A stretch of 64,000 nucleotides of DNA from Sorghum bicolor (Eukaryota; Streptophyta; Magnoliopsida; Poales; Poaceae). Of the stretch, positions 46,818 through 58,668 are shown one piece after another. Each line of letters begins with the position of its first letter. Positions within the stretch are counted from its first letter, which is position 1. Below the pieces are notes generated by a model. That model did not search any database, was not told where the DNA came from, and worked only from the letters and a program-made list of their open reading frames with translations. The stretch covers positions 30,208,872 to 30,272,871 of the forward strand of contig NC_012877.2 in assembly GCF_000003195.3 (NCBI RefSeq). Reading direction: 5' to 3'. The translations under genes were made by a program, and so were the position numbers.

Positions 46818-49401
46818 TGTCACACCCATATTTTAAGAACAAAATAGGATGCATAAAAGACTCATATGTGCCCCAGAAACAGTCGCACACATAAGTAGAC
46901 AAATCTCAAATGTACCATTGCAGTGTTTATTACATAGCGGAATAATAATAAATCACATAGTCTCATACAAAAATGATAGCATGAAGTAAACAACGCTCTC
47001 GACGGAAGCTCCACACAGGGACACTGTTCACTGGTTGACTCCAAACCTAGTACTCATAACGGTAATCCTCATTCCAGTCATCTTCATTATCATATCCTGA
47101 GTTGATAGCATGTTTAATTATTGGATAGCAAATGTCAAGGTAGCATATTAAATCCCATAACTACATGATCAATGTATACAAGAATTAAGAATAACACATA
47201 TAAACAACATAATAAACCATCATTTATCATCATTAATCATGTTCATCGGTGTTCATCTATTCCGTCAGTTTTCCGGGCAGCCCGTATCCGTGGGCACGGC
47301 TAGTATACCAGATTTAACACTCTGCAGAGGTTGTACATCTTTACCCATGAGTCGTGATTTACCCTTTCGCCCGAGGTGATCAGCCTCTTAACCCACTACC
47401 AAGGAAGGTCGGCAGGGTTCACTATGAAGTCTTTCAAAGGTTCATCTAACATGTTAGGGCCGCAAGGTTTCCTTTGCGCGCAGATATAGATAGCCCCTTC
47501 CAAATGGCACAATGACGCGCAGCCTATACACATAAGGACAGGGGCTCGCACTATACCCAAAACGGTTCAGCCCCTCCGCCCTTTCGGGTAATCTCTAACA
47601 AGCTAGAAAAATTACTCATACTTGACTAAAGCCAGAGCCATATAGCCCTCATGGTTGTACGAGTTGTCCCAGCTTTTGCCAAGGGATAAGTCCTTATGGA
47701 GGGTCAAGATCAATCCAGCAAAAGCCAGAGTTCTTTCCACCCTTTATATTCAAGTTGCTAGAAAGCTTATTTTATTGTTTATTGTATATTCAAATATTCA
47801 TGTTACAAGATCATGGATTAATAATCAAGCACTAGCAAGAACTACCAAATGCATATCCAAAATAGGTAACAAGGAATCCAGGATAACAATCATCTATGAT
47901 TTTGCTAAGGTCATCAAGGTGGACACATGCATATGATATATATTGTATTAATTGTGTATAGGTAACAAGGATGATCCCAAGTTATACTTGCCTTCATCAA
48001 AGCTCTCCTAAGCCTACAGGTCTTCAAAGGCTTGGTCTTGATCACCAACGTACGGCTCACCGTCTATTCCCAAACAGCAATCAACAACACGCAATCCAAT
48101 GTACACAATCATACACGAAGCAAACAAGCTATTATTAGAACAATACACCAAACAGTATTAAAACAAATATAAAAGTTTACCAAAATATTCTACACAACAC
48201 TACGATCACAGAAACGTAAAGTTCACGAAAATCGGAATTAAAATGGAGAAGTTATGCATTTTCCAAGATTTCCTATAGAGAAGTAATTAATTAAATGCTA
48301 CTGCAGAATTAAAAAGTTTCAAAACAGTAAACTAATACTTCTATCATGTAGAGATCGTAAATACAAATCTAACAAAATTTGAATGGACAAAAACGGAGTT
48401 AAAATGAGTATTTTATGATCAAATCAATTTCAATGGCAAAACGGTAAATAACAGAAAGCATATTTTCACCTAAACCGAACCAGAATACGCTTTTAGAAAA
48501 TGAAAGCGTAAATCGGAAATACGCAAAGGGACCGCGGGTTAATTTGTAAAAGAAAGCAGGGACTCTATAGAAAGATTTCCAGCCGAAGAGGTATCTTTGT
48601 TTCTGAGTCGTCGATCTCCAAACGGACGGTCCAGGGCGCTCCCAGGGGGCAGGGGCGGGCCGGCGGCCGGCTCCCTGCTCCGGCGCGGTGGTGGCCATGG
48701 CCGGAGCCCTCGAAGCTCACCGGCGCCGCTGATCTTCCGTTTTCGGTCGCTAGGGATCAAAAGAAAAACGCCAGGCGGAAGAGAAGCTCACCCCGAGCTC
48801 ACCTATGGGGTCGGCTCGGCCTGGGAAGGAGCAGAGAGGGTTGGCGAGCTCCGAGCTCTCGGCGAGATCGCGACCTTGAAGAAAACGGTGGCTAGGGTTG
48901 CTAAATCGCGCGGAGATACAAAGTGGAAGATGCAGGGTTGGGGAGGACGTTTTATAGCGCTCGGTTGACGCATTAGGCAAGGAATATCCCGCGGATTTCG
49001 GGATTGAGTCGGTCGGGGGGGGAAGGAAATCCTTCTCGGTCACGCGCGAGGAAGGAGAAGGTTATGCCGCTCGGCGGCCCCGCACGTCAGCGACCAGGAG
49101 GAGGGGCTGGGCCGCGCCCGGCCGAGGGGAGAGGGGGAGAGGGGTTTGGCTAGGGGGTTTTCCTTTTTTTAATCTCTTTTCTATAACTTTTTGAGAAGAG
49201 TTTTTAAATCCTTTTGTAGACAAAACAAAACACACAGGAGAATGAATAAATCTCAGCATGAATGCACAACCATGTTTCTAAATTTATGGTGAATTTTAAT
49301 TTCAACAAAAAATATTTATTTACTATATTAAATGCTCACAAAAATACTTAAATAAAGCCAATTAAACCCTATTAATTGAAATTCGAATTTTGGGTGTTAC
49401 A
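46818..49401 (-). repeat. 5' LTR of O (2584 bp)
   Basis: TGTCACACCC to GGTGTTACA, matching 27000-34505 outside NA. Two gaps of about 110 bp relative to the left LTR are at the junctions near 47100 and 49107. The TATA box TATAAAA (minus strand) is at 48950-48956, with a GC-rich block at 48600-48900 downstream of it in the element sense. Confidence 0.94.
48950..48956 (-). promoter_or_regulatory. TATA box of the O 5' LTR
   Basis: TATAAAA on the minus strand in a GC-rich context; the promoter that would drive O transcription. Confidence 0.6.
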
Positions 49402-49406
49402 CTATT

Positions 49407-52400
49407 GCACCATAGGCTAAGAAACTATTTTGGACGCACACAATGGTACTCTTTGGTGAAGAGGCTCTAGTGGAATCTTGGTTCTGTCTATTTGGAGATA
49501 GTTCTAATCTTGATGCAAGATAGTTGCATAGTTTGCATGGAACATAACATAAGCTCAGAAATCAATTTGGGCAAAGCCGATGGAACTGTAGATGCACCCG
49601 ATGGAACTACTAGATGAAGTGTATCATATGGAATCTCGCTTCGGTCCAGTTGGAGATATTATTAGTTTTGGTGCAAGATAGTTGCATGGTTTGTGCCTAG
49701 TGCACTATAGGCTCAGAAATCGTTGTAGAAGTTCCCGATGGTACTCCTAGGTGAAGAGGCTCAAGTGGAAGCTCGGTTCGATCTGTTTGGAGATAGTGCT
49801 AATCTTGATGCAAGATAGGTGCACGGTTTGCATAGAACATACCATATCTAAAAAATCCACTTGGACCCACACCAATAGAACTCCTAAATGACTTGTGTCA
49901 TATAGAATCTCGCTTCAGTCTGTTTGGAGACAGAGTTAGTTTTGGTGCAAGATAGGTACACAGTTTGCGCCTAATGCATCATAGGCTAAGAAACCATTTT
50001 GGATGCACCCGATGATACTCCAGGGTAAAGGGGCTCAAGTGGAAGCTCAGTTTTCTTTTGTTTGGAGATAGTGCTAATCTGATGCAAGATAGGTGCACGA
50101 ATTGCATCGAACGTACCATATGCTTAGAAATATATTTGGAAGCACCCAATAGAACTCCCAGATGACGTGTGTCATATAGAATCTCACTTCGGTCTCTTTG
50201 GAGATAGTGTACACGGTTTGTGCCTATTGCACCATAGGCTAAGAAACTATTTTGGACGCACACGATGGTACTCCATGGTTAAGAGTCTCAAGTGGAATCT
50301 TGGTTCTGTCTGTTTGGAGATAGTTCTAATCTTGATGCAAGATAGGTGCACGGTTTGCATGGAACATACCATATGCTCAGAAATCAATTTGGACAAACCC
50401 GATGGAACTGTAGATGCACCCGATGGAACTACTAGATGTAGTGTATCATATGGAATCTCGCTTCGGTCCAGTTGGAGATAGTATTAGTTTCAGTGCAAGA
50501 TAGTTGCATGGTTTGTGCCCAGTGCACCATAGGCTTAGAAATCGTTGTGGAAGTTCCCGATGGTACTCCTAGGTGAAGAGGCTCAAGTGAAAGCTCGGTT
50601 CGGTCTGTTTGGAGATAGTGCTAATCTTGATGAAAGATAGGTGTATGGTTTGCATGGAACGTACCATATTCATAGAAATCAATTTGGACGCAACCGATAG
50701 AACTGCTAGATCATGTGTGTCATATGGAATCTCGCTTCAATCTGTTTGGAGACAGTGTTAGTTTAGGTGCAAGATTGGTGCATGGTTTGCACATAATGCA
50801 CCATAGGCTCAGAAACCATTATGGAAGCACCCGATGATAATCGTAGGTGAAGAGGCTCAAGTGGAAGGTCGGTTCGATCTGTTTGGAGATAGTGCTAATC
50901 TAGATGCAAGATAGGTGCACAGTTTGCATGGAACATACCATATGCTAAGAAATCCATTTGGACGCACCCCAATAGAACTCCTAGATGACATGTGTCCAAT
51001 GGAATCTCGCTTCGGTCTGTTTGGAGACAGAGTTAGTTTTGGTGCAAGATAGGTACACAGTTTGCGCCTAATGCATCATAGGCTAAGAAACCAATTTAGA
51101 AGCACCCGATGATACTCCAGGGTAAAGGGGCTCAAGTGGAGGCTCAGTTTGCTTTTGTTTGGAGATAGTGCTATTCTTGATGCAAGATAGGTGCACGAAT
51201 TACATGGAACATACCATATGCTTTGAAATGTATTTGGAAGCACCCAATAGAACTCCTAGATGACGTGTGTCATATAGAATCTCACTTCGGTCTCTTTGGA
51301 TATAGTGTTAGTTTTGGCACAAGATAGGTACACGGTTTGTGCCTATTGCACCATAGGCTAAGAAACTATTTTGGACGCACACAATGGTACTCCTTGGTGA
51401 AGAGGCTCAAGTGGAATCTTGGTTCTGTCTGTTTGGAGATTGTTCTAATCTTGATGTAAGATAGGTGCACGGTTTGCATGGAACATAACATATGCTCAGA
51501 AATCAATTTGGACAAACCCGATGGAACTGTAGATGCACCCGATGGAACTACTAGATGAAGTGTATCATATGGAATCTCGCTTCGGTCCAGTTGGAGATAT
51601 TATTAGTTTCGGTGCAAGATAGTAGCATGGTTTGTGCCCAGTGCACTATAGGCTCCGAAATTGTTGTGGAATTTCTTGATGGTACTCCTAGGTGAAGAGG
51701 CTCAAGTGAAAGCTCGGTTCGGTCTGTTTGCAGATAGCTAATCTTGATGAAAGATAGGTGTATGGTTTGAAAGGAACGTACCATATTCTCATAAATCAAT
51801 TTGGACGCACCCGATAGAACTCATAGATCATGTGTGTCATATGGAATCTCGCTTCAATCTGTTTGGAGGCAGTGTTAGTTTAGTTGCAAGATTGGTGCAT
51901 GGTTTGCGCATAATGCACCATAGGCTCAGAAACCATTATGGAAGCACCCGATGATAATCCTAGGTGAAAAGGCTCAAGTGGAAGGTCGGTTCAATCTGTT
52001 TGGAGATAGTGCTAATCTTGATGCAAGATAGGTGCACGGTTTGCATGGAACATACCATATGCTAAGAAATCCATTTGGACGCACCCCAATAGAACTCCTA
52101 GATGACATGTGTCATATAGAATCTCGCTTTGGTCTGTTTGGAGACAGAGTTATTTTTGGTGCAAGATAGGTACATAGTTTGCGCCTAATACATCATAGGC
52201 TAAGAAACCATTTTGGATGCACCCAATGCTACTCCTGGGTAAAGGGGCTCAAGTGGAAGCTCAGTTTGCTTTGTTTGGAGATAGTGCTAATCTTGATGCA
52301 AGATAGGTGCCCAAATTGCATCGAACATACCATATGCTTCAAAATATATTTGGAAGCACCCAATAGAACTCCTAGATGACGTGTGTCATATAGAATCTCA

Positions 52401-54203
52401 CTTCGGTCTCTTTGGAGATAGTGTTAGTTTTGGTGCAAGATTAGTACACGATTTGTGCCTAATGCACAATAGGCTAAGAAACAATTTTGGACGCATGCGA
52501 TGGTACTCCTTGGTGAAGAGGCTCATGTGGAATATTGGTTCTATCTGTTTGGAGATAGTTCTAATCTTGATGCAAGATAGGTGCACGGTTTGCATGGAAC
52601 ATACAATATGCTCAGAAATCAATTTGGACACAACCGATGGAACTGTAGATGCACCCGATGGAACTCTAGATGCACCCGATGGAACTACTAGATGAAGTGT
52701 ATCATATGGAATCTCGCTTTAGTCCAGTTGGAGATATTATTAGTTTCGTTGAAAGATAAGTGCATGGTTTGTGCCCAGTGCACCATAGGCTCAGAAACCG
52801 TTGTGGAAGTTCCCGATGGTACTCTAGGCTCAAGTGAAAGCTCGGTTCGGTCTGTTTGGAGATAGTGCTAATCTGGATGAAAGATAGGTGTACGGTTTGC
52901 ATGGAACGTACCATATTATGAAAAATCAATTTGGACGCACTCGATAGAACTCCTAGATCATGTGTGTCATATGGAATCTCGCTTCAATATATTTGGAGAC
53001 TGTGTTAGTATTGGTGCATGGCTTGCGCATAATGCACCATAGGCTAAGAAACCATTATGGAAGCACCCGATGATAATCGTAGGTGAGGAGGCTCAAGTGG
53101 AAGGTCTGTTCGATCTGTTTGGAGATAGTGCTAATCTTGATGCAAGATAAGTGCACAGTTTGCAAGGAACATACCATATGCTAAGAAAACCATTTGGACG
53201 CACCCCAATAGAACTCCTAGATGACATGTGTCATATGGAATCTCGCTTTGGTCTGTTTGGAGACAGAGTTAGTTTTGGTGCAAGATAGGTACACAGTTTG
53301 CGCCTAATGCATCATAGGCTAAGAAATCATTTTGGATGCACCTGATGATACTCCTGGGTAAAGGTGCTCAAGTGGAAGCTCAGTTTGCTTTGTTTGGAGA
53401 TAGTGCTAATCTTGATGCAAGATAGGTGCACAAATCGCATCGAACGTACCATATGCTTAGAAATATATTTGGATGCACCCAATAGAACTCCTAGATGACG
53501 TGCATCATATAGAATCTCACTTCGGTCTCTTTGGAGATAGTGTTAGTTTCGGTGCAAGATAGGTACACGGTGTGTGGCTAATGCACCATAGGCTTAGAAA
53601 CTATTTTGGACACACACGATGGTACTCCTTGGTGAAGTGGCTCAAGTGGAATCTTGGTTGTCTGTTTGGAGATAGTTCTAATATTGATGCAAGATATGTG
53701 CATGGTTTGCATGGACCAAACCATATGCTCAGAAATCAATTTGGACAAACCCGATGGAACTATAGATGCACCCGATGGAACTACTAGATGAAGTGTATCA
53801 TATGGAATCTCGCTTCGGTCCAGTTGGAGATAGTATTAGTTTTGGTGCAAGATAGTTGCATGGTTTGTGCCCAGTGCACCATAGGCGTAGAAATCGTTGT
53901 GGAAGTTCCCGATGGTACTCCTAGGTGAAGAGGCTCAAGTGAATGCTCGGTTCGGTCTGTTTGGAGATAGTGCTAATCTTGATGAGAGATAGGTGTACGG
54001 TTTGCATGGAACGTACTATATTCTTAGAAATCAATTAGGACGCACCCGATAGAACTCCTAGATCATGTGTGTCATATGGAATCTTGCTTCAATATGTTTG
54101 GAGACAGTGTTAGTTTAGGTGCAAGATTGGTGCATGGTTTGCGCATAATGCACCATAGGCTCAGAAACCATTATGGAAGCACCCGATGGTAATCATAGGT
54201 GAA
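49407..54203 (+). repeat. 137-bp satellite, second block, same 8-monomer register
   Basis: It continues the monomer interrupted at 26999. Type-1 monomers start at 49811, 50907, 52024 and 53143, with spacings of 1096 (a 22-bp deletion near 50210), 1117 and 1119. The first cycle after the junction has only six monomers. One type-5 monomer (52573-52751) is 179 bp. The block is cut at 54203 by the Athila-like element (target copy GTGAA, 54199-54203). Confidence 0.95.
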
Positions 54204-55858
54204 TGTTGACGGTCCTTAAGTATCAAATTTAATTATCAAATAAATAAATAAAAGGATCCAAATGAAATCAAGATCTAGACTTAGGGTTTTATCTGACAGA
54301 ATTCCACGAGTTTTGGTGTTTTTCTATTTCTGCAGGGGGTTTTCAGGAAATATGGAAGAAAGGCCCACATGTCAGGATTACGTAAAGATATTAACGTGCT
54401 GCGCAATTATCTTACATCTAGAAGACTCCAGAAGCCACGAGACCGAAGCGGAGGCGAAACGGGGCCTGACCCTGGGCGGCCGCCCAGTTGGTCAGGGCGC
54501 CCGCCCTGCCCCTGAGTCCAATCAGGACTCTGTTTTGCGGGAGATCTCCACCGCCCTAAAGGATGAATCTAAACCATACAATCTATGTCGGTTTGATCCA
54601 AGGGCCCATATTCACTTGAAGGGACTATAAAACCAGACCCCCTAGCCCCTGGAGGAGGGAGCCTCTAAACCCTAATTCATTGTTCCATCAAGGGAGAAGA
54701 AGCCTCTGATCAAGATTAGAGCCACCACATCAATTAGACATCTAGATTAGCATAGCTACATAGGATTAGAACTAGAAGGAGTCAATCTTCGATTGGTTTC
54801 CGGATCTGTCAGGAGGATTCTTGGTAATTCTCTAATTGTGCTTCTAATTGCTTTCTAATTATCTTTGTTCTTCAATATTATGAATATGACTTTGTTCTAC
54901 TTCAATATATTGCTTATGACTTTGCTCTACTTGCTTATATTCAAGATTATATTGTTCTTAGTTTATCATAGTTATGTACTTGGCTTAGTTAGATACGATC
55001 TATATACATGCTTAGGATCGTATAGCGTTTATCCATCGGATCCATGGGTAAATGATAGATATTGTGTAGGCGTGGTGCTTATACCGTATTTATCTGCGAT
55101 TGTACCCAATATGCCAGATCGTGGGGTGGTTCGTGATAGTGACAGCTTCATTGATTCTTATATAGTCCCCCTCTCGTGTATTGGGCTGGCAGAGCAACAT
55201 TATTACAGGGGAGTGATTGCTATGTTTCTCATATTCCTTGCTAATATCACTATGCATGGGCGTAGTCTTGTCTCACAATGATTGCTAAGTATGCTTGCAC
55301 TAACTATGATAATGCTAGACTATATAGTTGAGAATAACTTAGGGAATATTCTTGTAGTTCGTTCTAATACCATGCTAATGACTTTCTAGAGTATCTAATT
55401 GAGGTGCTTATGATATTTATTATGTGGCTAGATCAGATTAGTTATCCTTGTCACTATTATTATTTCATATATCCTTTATGTGACACTTATCCCTGTATGA
55501 AGAGTTAGATATAATGTTCTCAATTATACATGCAATGATATATGCTCAATCTCATATTCTATTCTGTAATCAATATTGATGATTGTTAATCCCTTCCCAG
55601 TGGTAAAAATATAAATAACGATACCTGGAATACTTCCCGGTTAAAATGCTACATCGGTATTAATCTGTGCGCTTGCAGATCCCATTCATTATTTATTTAG
55701 AAGAACAATTGCATATTTCAATACCGCGTCTCTCATATCATGCTGGGGATGACAACTTGGCTTAAGTGGTGTGAGGGATAGGTTTGGCATTTTTGGCACC
55801 GTTACTAGATTTAGAGAACTTAGTCTACTTTTGGTAATGATGTTAAGAATACCCAACA
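54204..55858 (+). repeat. 5' LTR of the Athila-like element (1655 bp)
   Basis: TATA box TATAAAA at 54626-54632. The two LTRs share a 138-codon open frame (54865-55281 here), which I treat as chance. Confidence 0.95.
54626..54632 (+). promoter_or_regulatory. TATA box in Athila-like 5' LTR
   Basis: TATAAAA, 422 bp into the LTR, after GGGAC and before CCAGACCCC. The 3' LTR copy is 61246-61252. Confidence 0.7.
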
Positions 55859-55866
55859 AGCATTTT

Positions 55867-55883
55867 TGGCGCCGTTGCCGGGG
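55867..55883 (+). promoter_or_regulatory. Primer-binding site, tRNA-Asp type
   Basis: TGGCGCCGTTGCCGGGG is complementary to the 3' end of plant tRNA-Asp including CCA, as I recall that sequence. It lies eight bases after the LTR. Confidence 0.9.
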
Positions 55884-55944
55884 AAGGTTGATTACCAATC
55901 AGGAATGGAATAAAAGATTTTGAGTTATCATTCGCATCACTAAT

Positions 55945-58497
55945 ATGATTGAGCTTATCTATTCTCTCATACAGTTTTACCCCGATATTTTTTCTATTTT
56001 ATCTTATGCAGGGGAATGTATGAATAGAAGACATCTTCCAGGAAATTTTGTTGACGATCCTGAAGCATTATTCAAGAAGACGAGAGCCAAGCTAAAGAAA
56101 TCATCAACACTTCACGAAGAAGCTTCATCCAATCAAGAAGATCACCGGAACTTGTCTTCAGAGTTCGAAGCCATGGCGAACAAATCAATCCGCGAGTTCT
56201 CAGCTCCCACTACGGACAACATCCGCACTGGACCTGCTGCAGAGATCGATGGCAACTTTGAGCTCAAGCCTGGACTTATCAACATGGTGCAATCCAACCA
56301 GTTCTGTGGGAAGGCACACGAAGATGCTAGTGCTCATTTACAACACTTCCTGGAGATTTGCAACACATTCACCATACAAGGAGTTTCCAAAGATGCTATA
56401 CTACTTTGCCTCTTCCCATTCTCACTGTTAGGAAGAGCGAAGCAGTGGTTCTACGCTACAAAGGAGAAGAATACTACGTGGGCACTCTGCTCAACAAACT
56501 TCCTGGCTAAGTTCTTTCCCATGGGCAAGACCAATGCTCTCTGTGGGAAGATTACGAGTTTTCAGCAACAAAATGATGAATCTGTTCCAGAAGCATGGGA
56601 GCGCTTTCAAGACTACATCCTAGAATGTCCCCATCATGGAATGGAGAGTTGGCTATTGATGCAGACGTTCTATCATGGGCTCGGCAACAGTGCCCGAGAG
56701 ACCATGGATGCTGCAGCTGGAGGAGCATTCTTATCACTTACTATACCACAAGCCACAGCTCTTGTGGAAAAGATGGCGTCCAACCAAAGCTGGAATAAAG
56801 AGAGGACCCAGACACGCAAAAGAGGTGGAGGTATGCATCAGCTGAAGGAGGTAGACATGTTGTCTGCAAAGCTAGACCTGCTCATGAAGAAGCTCGACGA
56901 TAGAGCTGGAGACAAGAAAGAAGTTATGCACATCTACGACTCTCACATGACTTGTGAGGAGTGTGGAGACACTGGACACTCAGGCAACCACTGCCCTGAG
57001 ATGCTTGAGGATGTGAACTACATCAACAACAACAACAACAACTACTACTACAACCGTCCTCAACAAAATCAAGGTTGGAATCAACAGAGGCCTAACTACT
57101 CAGGTAATTATCAAGGTAACAATTCTTACAACAATAATAATAATTTTCCACCTTTGAGAGAGTTAGTGTCTAATCAAGGAAAGCTAATGGATAACCTATC
57201 TAAGAAATTGGCATCTAATGATAAAATGCTAGAAAATATAAATAATAGAATGGATAATTTCTCTACTGCCATCAAGAATCAAATTAGCTTTAATAAAATG
57301 ATTGAATCTCAGTTAAATCAAATAGCTGCTGCTGTTCCTACTACTAACCCCGGTATACCATCACAACCGGAAGGATTAGAATCTGCAAATCTTGTAGACA
57401 TGTTTGATGCAGGTAATTGGAGTAACCCCGTCACTGAATTTTCTACTGACCGTCTGTCGGTCAAGAGAGGCGATCCAGGACGCCCCGTCATCCCGATCTC
57501 CATCGGAATGGTGGACGTTCCAGAAGCACTCTGCGACTTTGGCTCCAGTGTCAACATTATACCCAGGGTACTCTATGAGAAATTCTTTACATATCCTTTA
57601 TTAGAGACAACCATGTGTTTGCAGTTTGCAGATCAGACGATAACTTTCCCAAAAGGAATAGTGAGGAACCTTTGTGTCCGAGTTGGTACCTTGTATGCCC
57701 CAGCAGACTTCGTAGTGGTAGAGACCAGAAATGATGAGAGAGCACCTATCATCCTAGGGAGGCCATTCTTGAACACCACGGGAGCTATCATCTACGCTAG
57801 TGCTGCCAAGATCAGTTTCTACGTCAAAGGGAAGAAGAAGACATTTTTCTTCAAGAACAAGACTACACAAATTCAAGATCAATCCAGACGTGAATCAAGG
57901 AAGAGGACCAACAGGAGAAACAGGAACAAGCAAGTGTGGACCGAGTCAGCTAAGATGGTCACTGTAGTCCATGGAGGCCAAGATCACCAACTTAAGTCAC
58001 CGTGTTTGACCAAGAAGGACGACCCAGGAATGCCAAGCATCTACTGCTCCATAAATGGATACAACTTCTACAAGACGATTTGCGACACCGGATCGGGCGT
58101 CAACATAATGGCCGCAGTCACTTATCGGCTCTTGTTCGGGACCATGCCACTAAGACCAACATACATTCAGCTCCAGATGGTAGATCAGACATTTCGAGAA
58201 GTTCAAGGAATAGTATCTGATGTCCCAGTCAAAATAGACGATCACTTTGTCTACACAGACTTTCAAGTTGTTGACATGGGAGAAGACGAGTATGATCCAC
58301 CCATCATCCTTGGAAGACCGTTCCTCAGCACCGTTAAAGCAATTAACTACATTGGAACCGGGGAAGTCCATATGCACTTCCCCTCAGAGAAGGTACGCCG
58401 TTATTTTACTGACCCTAACTATATCATTGAAGAATCTAAGCAGGTCAGAAAAAGACGCAACCACAACCAGAGGAGGCAGATCATCAAGGACGGATGA
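55945..58497 (+). CDS. Gag with tandem retropepsin-like domains (850 codons)
   Basis: The first ATG gives 850 residues; Met26 (56020, MNRRHLPGNF) is a likelier start because the preceding bases look like noncoding sequence with a 3' splice-site-like TTATGCAG. The gag core spans roughly residues 95-270 (FCGKAHEDASAHLQHFLE, SLLGRAKQWFYA, FFPMGKTNALCGKI, AWERFQDYILECPHHG). A zinc knuckle C-x2-C-x4-H-x4-C is at 337-350, followed by an Asn-rich stretch. Two aspartic protease-like domains follow: CDFGSSVNI with Asp531 and IILGRPF at 602, then CDTGSGVNI with Asp714 and IILGRPF at 787. The TGA at 58495 is followed in frame by 56 more codons (ADYEGEVV ...) to TAA 58666-58668, so the stop may be a mutation. 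No RT follows. Confidence in the domain reading is high; which protease is active is unknown. Confidence 0.93.
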   Translation: MIELIYSLIQFYPDIFSILSYAGECMNRRHLPGNFVDDPEALFKKTRAKLKKSSTLHEEASSNQEDHRNLSSEFEAMANKSIREFSAPTTDNIRTGPAAEIDGNFELKPGLINMVQSNQFCGKAHEDASAHLQHFLEICNTFTIQGVSKDAILLCLFPFSLLGRAKQWFYATKEKNTTWALCSTNFLAKFFPMGKTNALCGKITSFQQQNDESVPEAWERFQDYILECPHHGMESWLLMQTFYHGLGNSARETMDAAAGGAFLSLTIPQATALVEKMASNQSWNKERTQTRKRGGGMHQLKEVDMLSAKLDLLMKKLDDRAGDKKEVMHIYDSHMTCEECGDTGHSGNHCPEMLEDVNYINNNNNNYYYNRPQQNQGWNQQRPNYSGNYQGNNSYNNNNNFPPLRELVSNQGKLMDNLSKKLASNDKMLENINNRMDNFSTAIKNQISFNKMIESQLNQIAAAVPTTNPGIPSQPEGLESANLVDMFDAGNWSNPVTEFSTDRLSVKRGDPGRPVIPISIGMVDVPEALCDFGSSVNIIPRVLYEKFFTYPLLETTMCLQFADQTITFPKGIVRNLCVRVGTLYAPADFVVVETRNDERAPIILGRPFLNTTGAIIYASAAKISFYVKGKKKTFFFKNKTTQIQDQSRRESRKRTNRRNRNKQVWTESAKMVTVVHGGQDHQLKSPCLTKKDDPGMPSIYCSINGYNFYKTICDTGSGVNIMAAVTYRLLFGTMPLRPTYIQLQMVDQTFREVQGIVSDVPVKIDDHFVYTDFQVVDMGEDEYDPPIILGRPFLSTVKAINYIGTGEVHMHFPSEKVRRYFTDPNYIIEESKQVRKRRNHNQRRQIIKDG

Positions 58498-58668
58498 GCA
58501 GACTATGAAGGAGAAGTTGTAAGGTCAGAAGACGTTGAATTTAAACAGAATTATCCAGAGGAGATCGAAGCACCGAGTCAGGTATGGAAAATGAAGATAA
58601 CTATACAAGAAGAGGAGGCGCTGCCGGAAGTACCGACTACGCCACCCAACGAACCTCAGGACAATTAA
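58498..58668 (+). pseudogene. In-frame continuation of the gag-protease ORF past TGA
   Basis: 56 open codons in the same frame, acidic and Pro/Glu-rich, ending TAA at 58666-58668. The context before the stop is GGA then TGA then GCA, so one base change from TGG (Trp) is a simple explanation. The tail has no recognised domain. Confidence 0.65.

Larger units (their letters stand above)
27000..49401 (-). mobile_element. Chromovirus O (Ty3/gypsy Tekay-like), inserted in the satellite; carries two nested elements
   Basis: The ends are TGTCACACCC and GGTGTTACA, and the flanking 5-bp duplication CTATT is at 26995-26999 and 49402-49406. In minus-strand order: LTR 49401-46818, PBS, gag-protease, RT-RNase H-integrase, chromodomain, polypurine tract, LTR 34505-27000. 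It is interrupted by NA (in its left LTR) and by a Sirevirus (in integrase), so it is older than both. If O and one target copy are removed, the interrupted satellite monomer is exactly 137 bp long. Confidence 0.96.

Noticed and set aside
54865..55281. 138-codon open frame present in both Athila-like LTRs (also 61485-61901), hydrophobic N-terminus
   Set aside because: The two copies agree because the LTRs are near-identical duplicates. The composition is that of AT-rich DNA and it lies downstream of the TATA box in the leader. No domain recognised.
55867..55883. Partial tRNA genes at the primer-binding sites
   Set aside because: Only 12-20 bases complementary to tRNA 3' ends, each directly inside an LTR; no cloverleaf around them.
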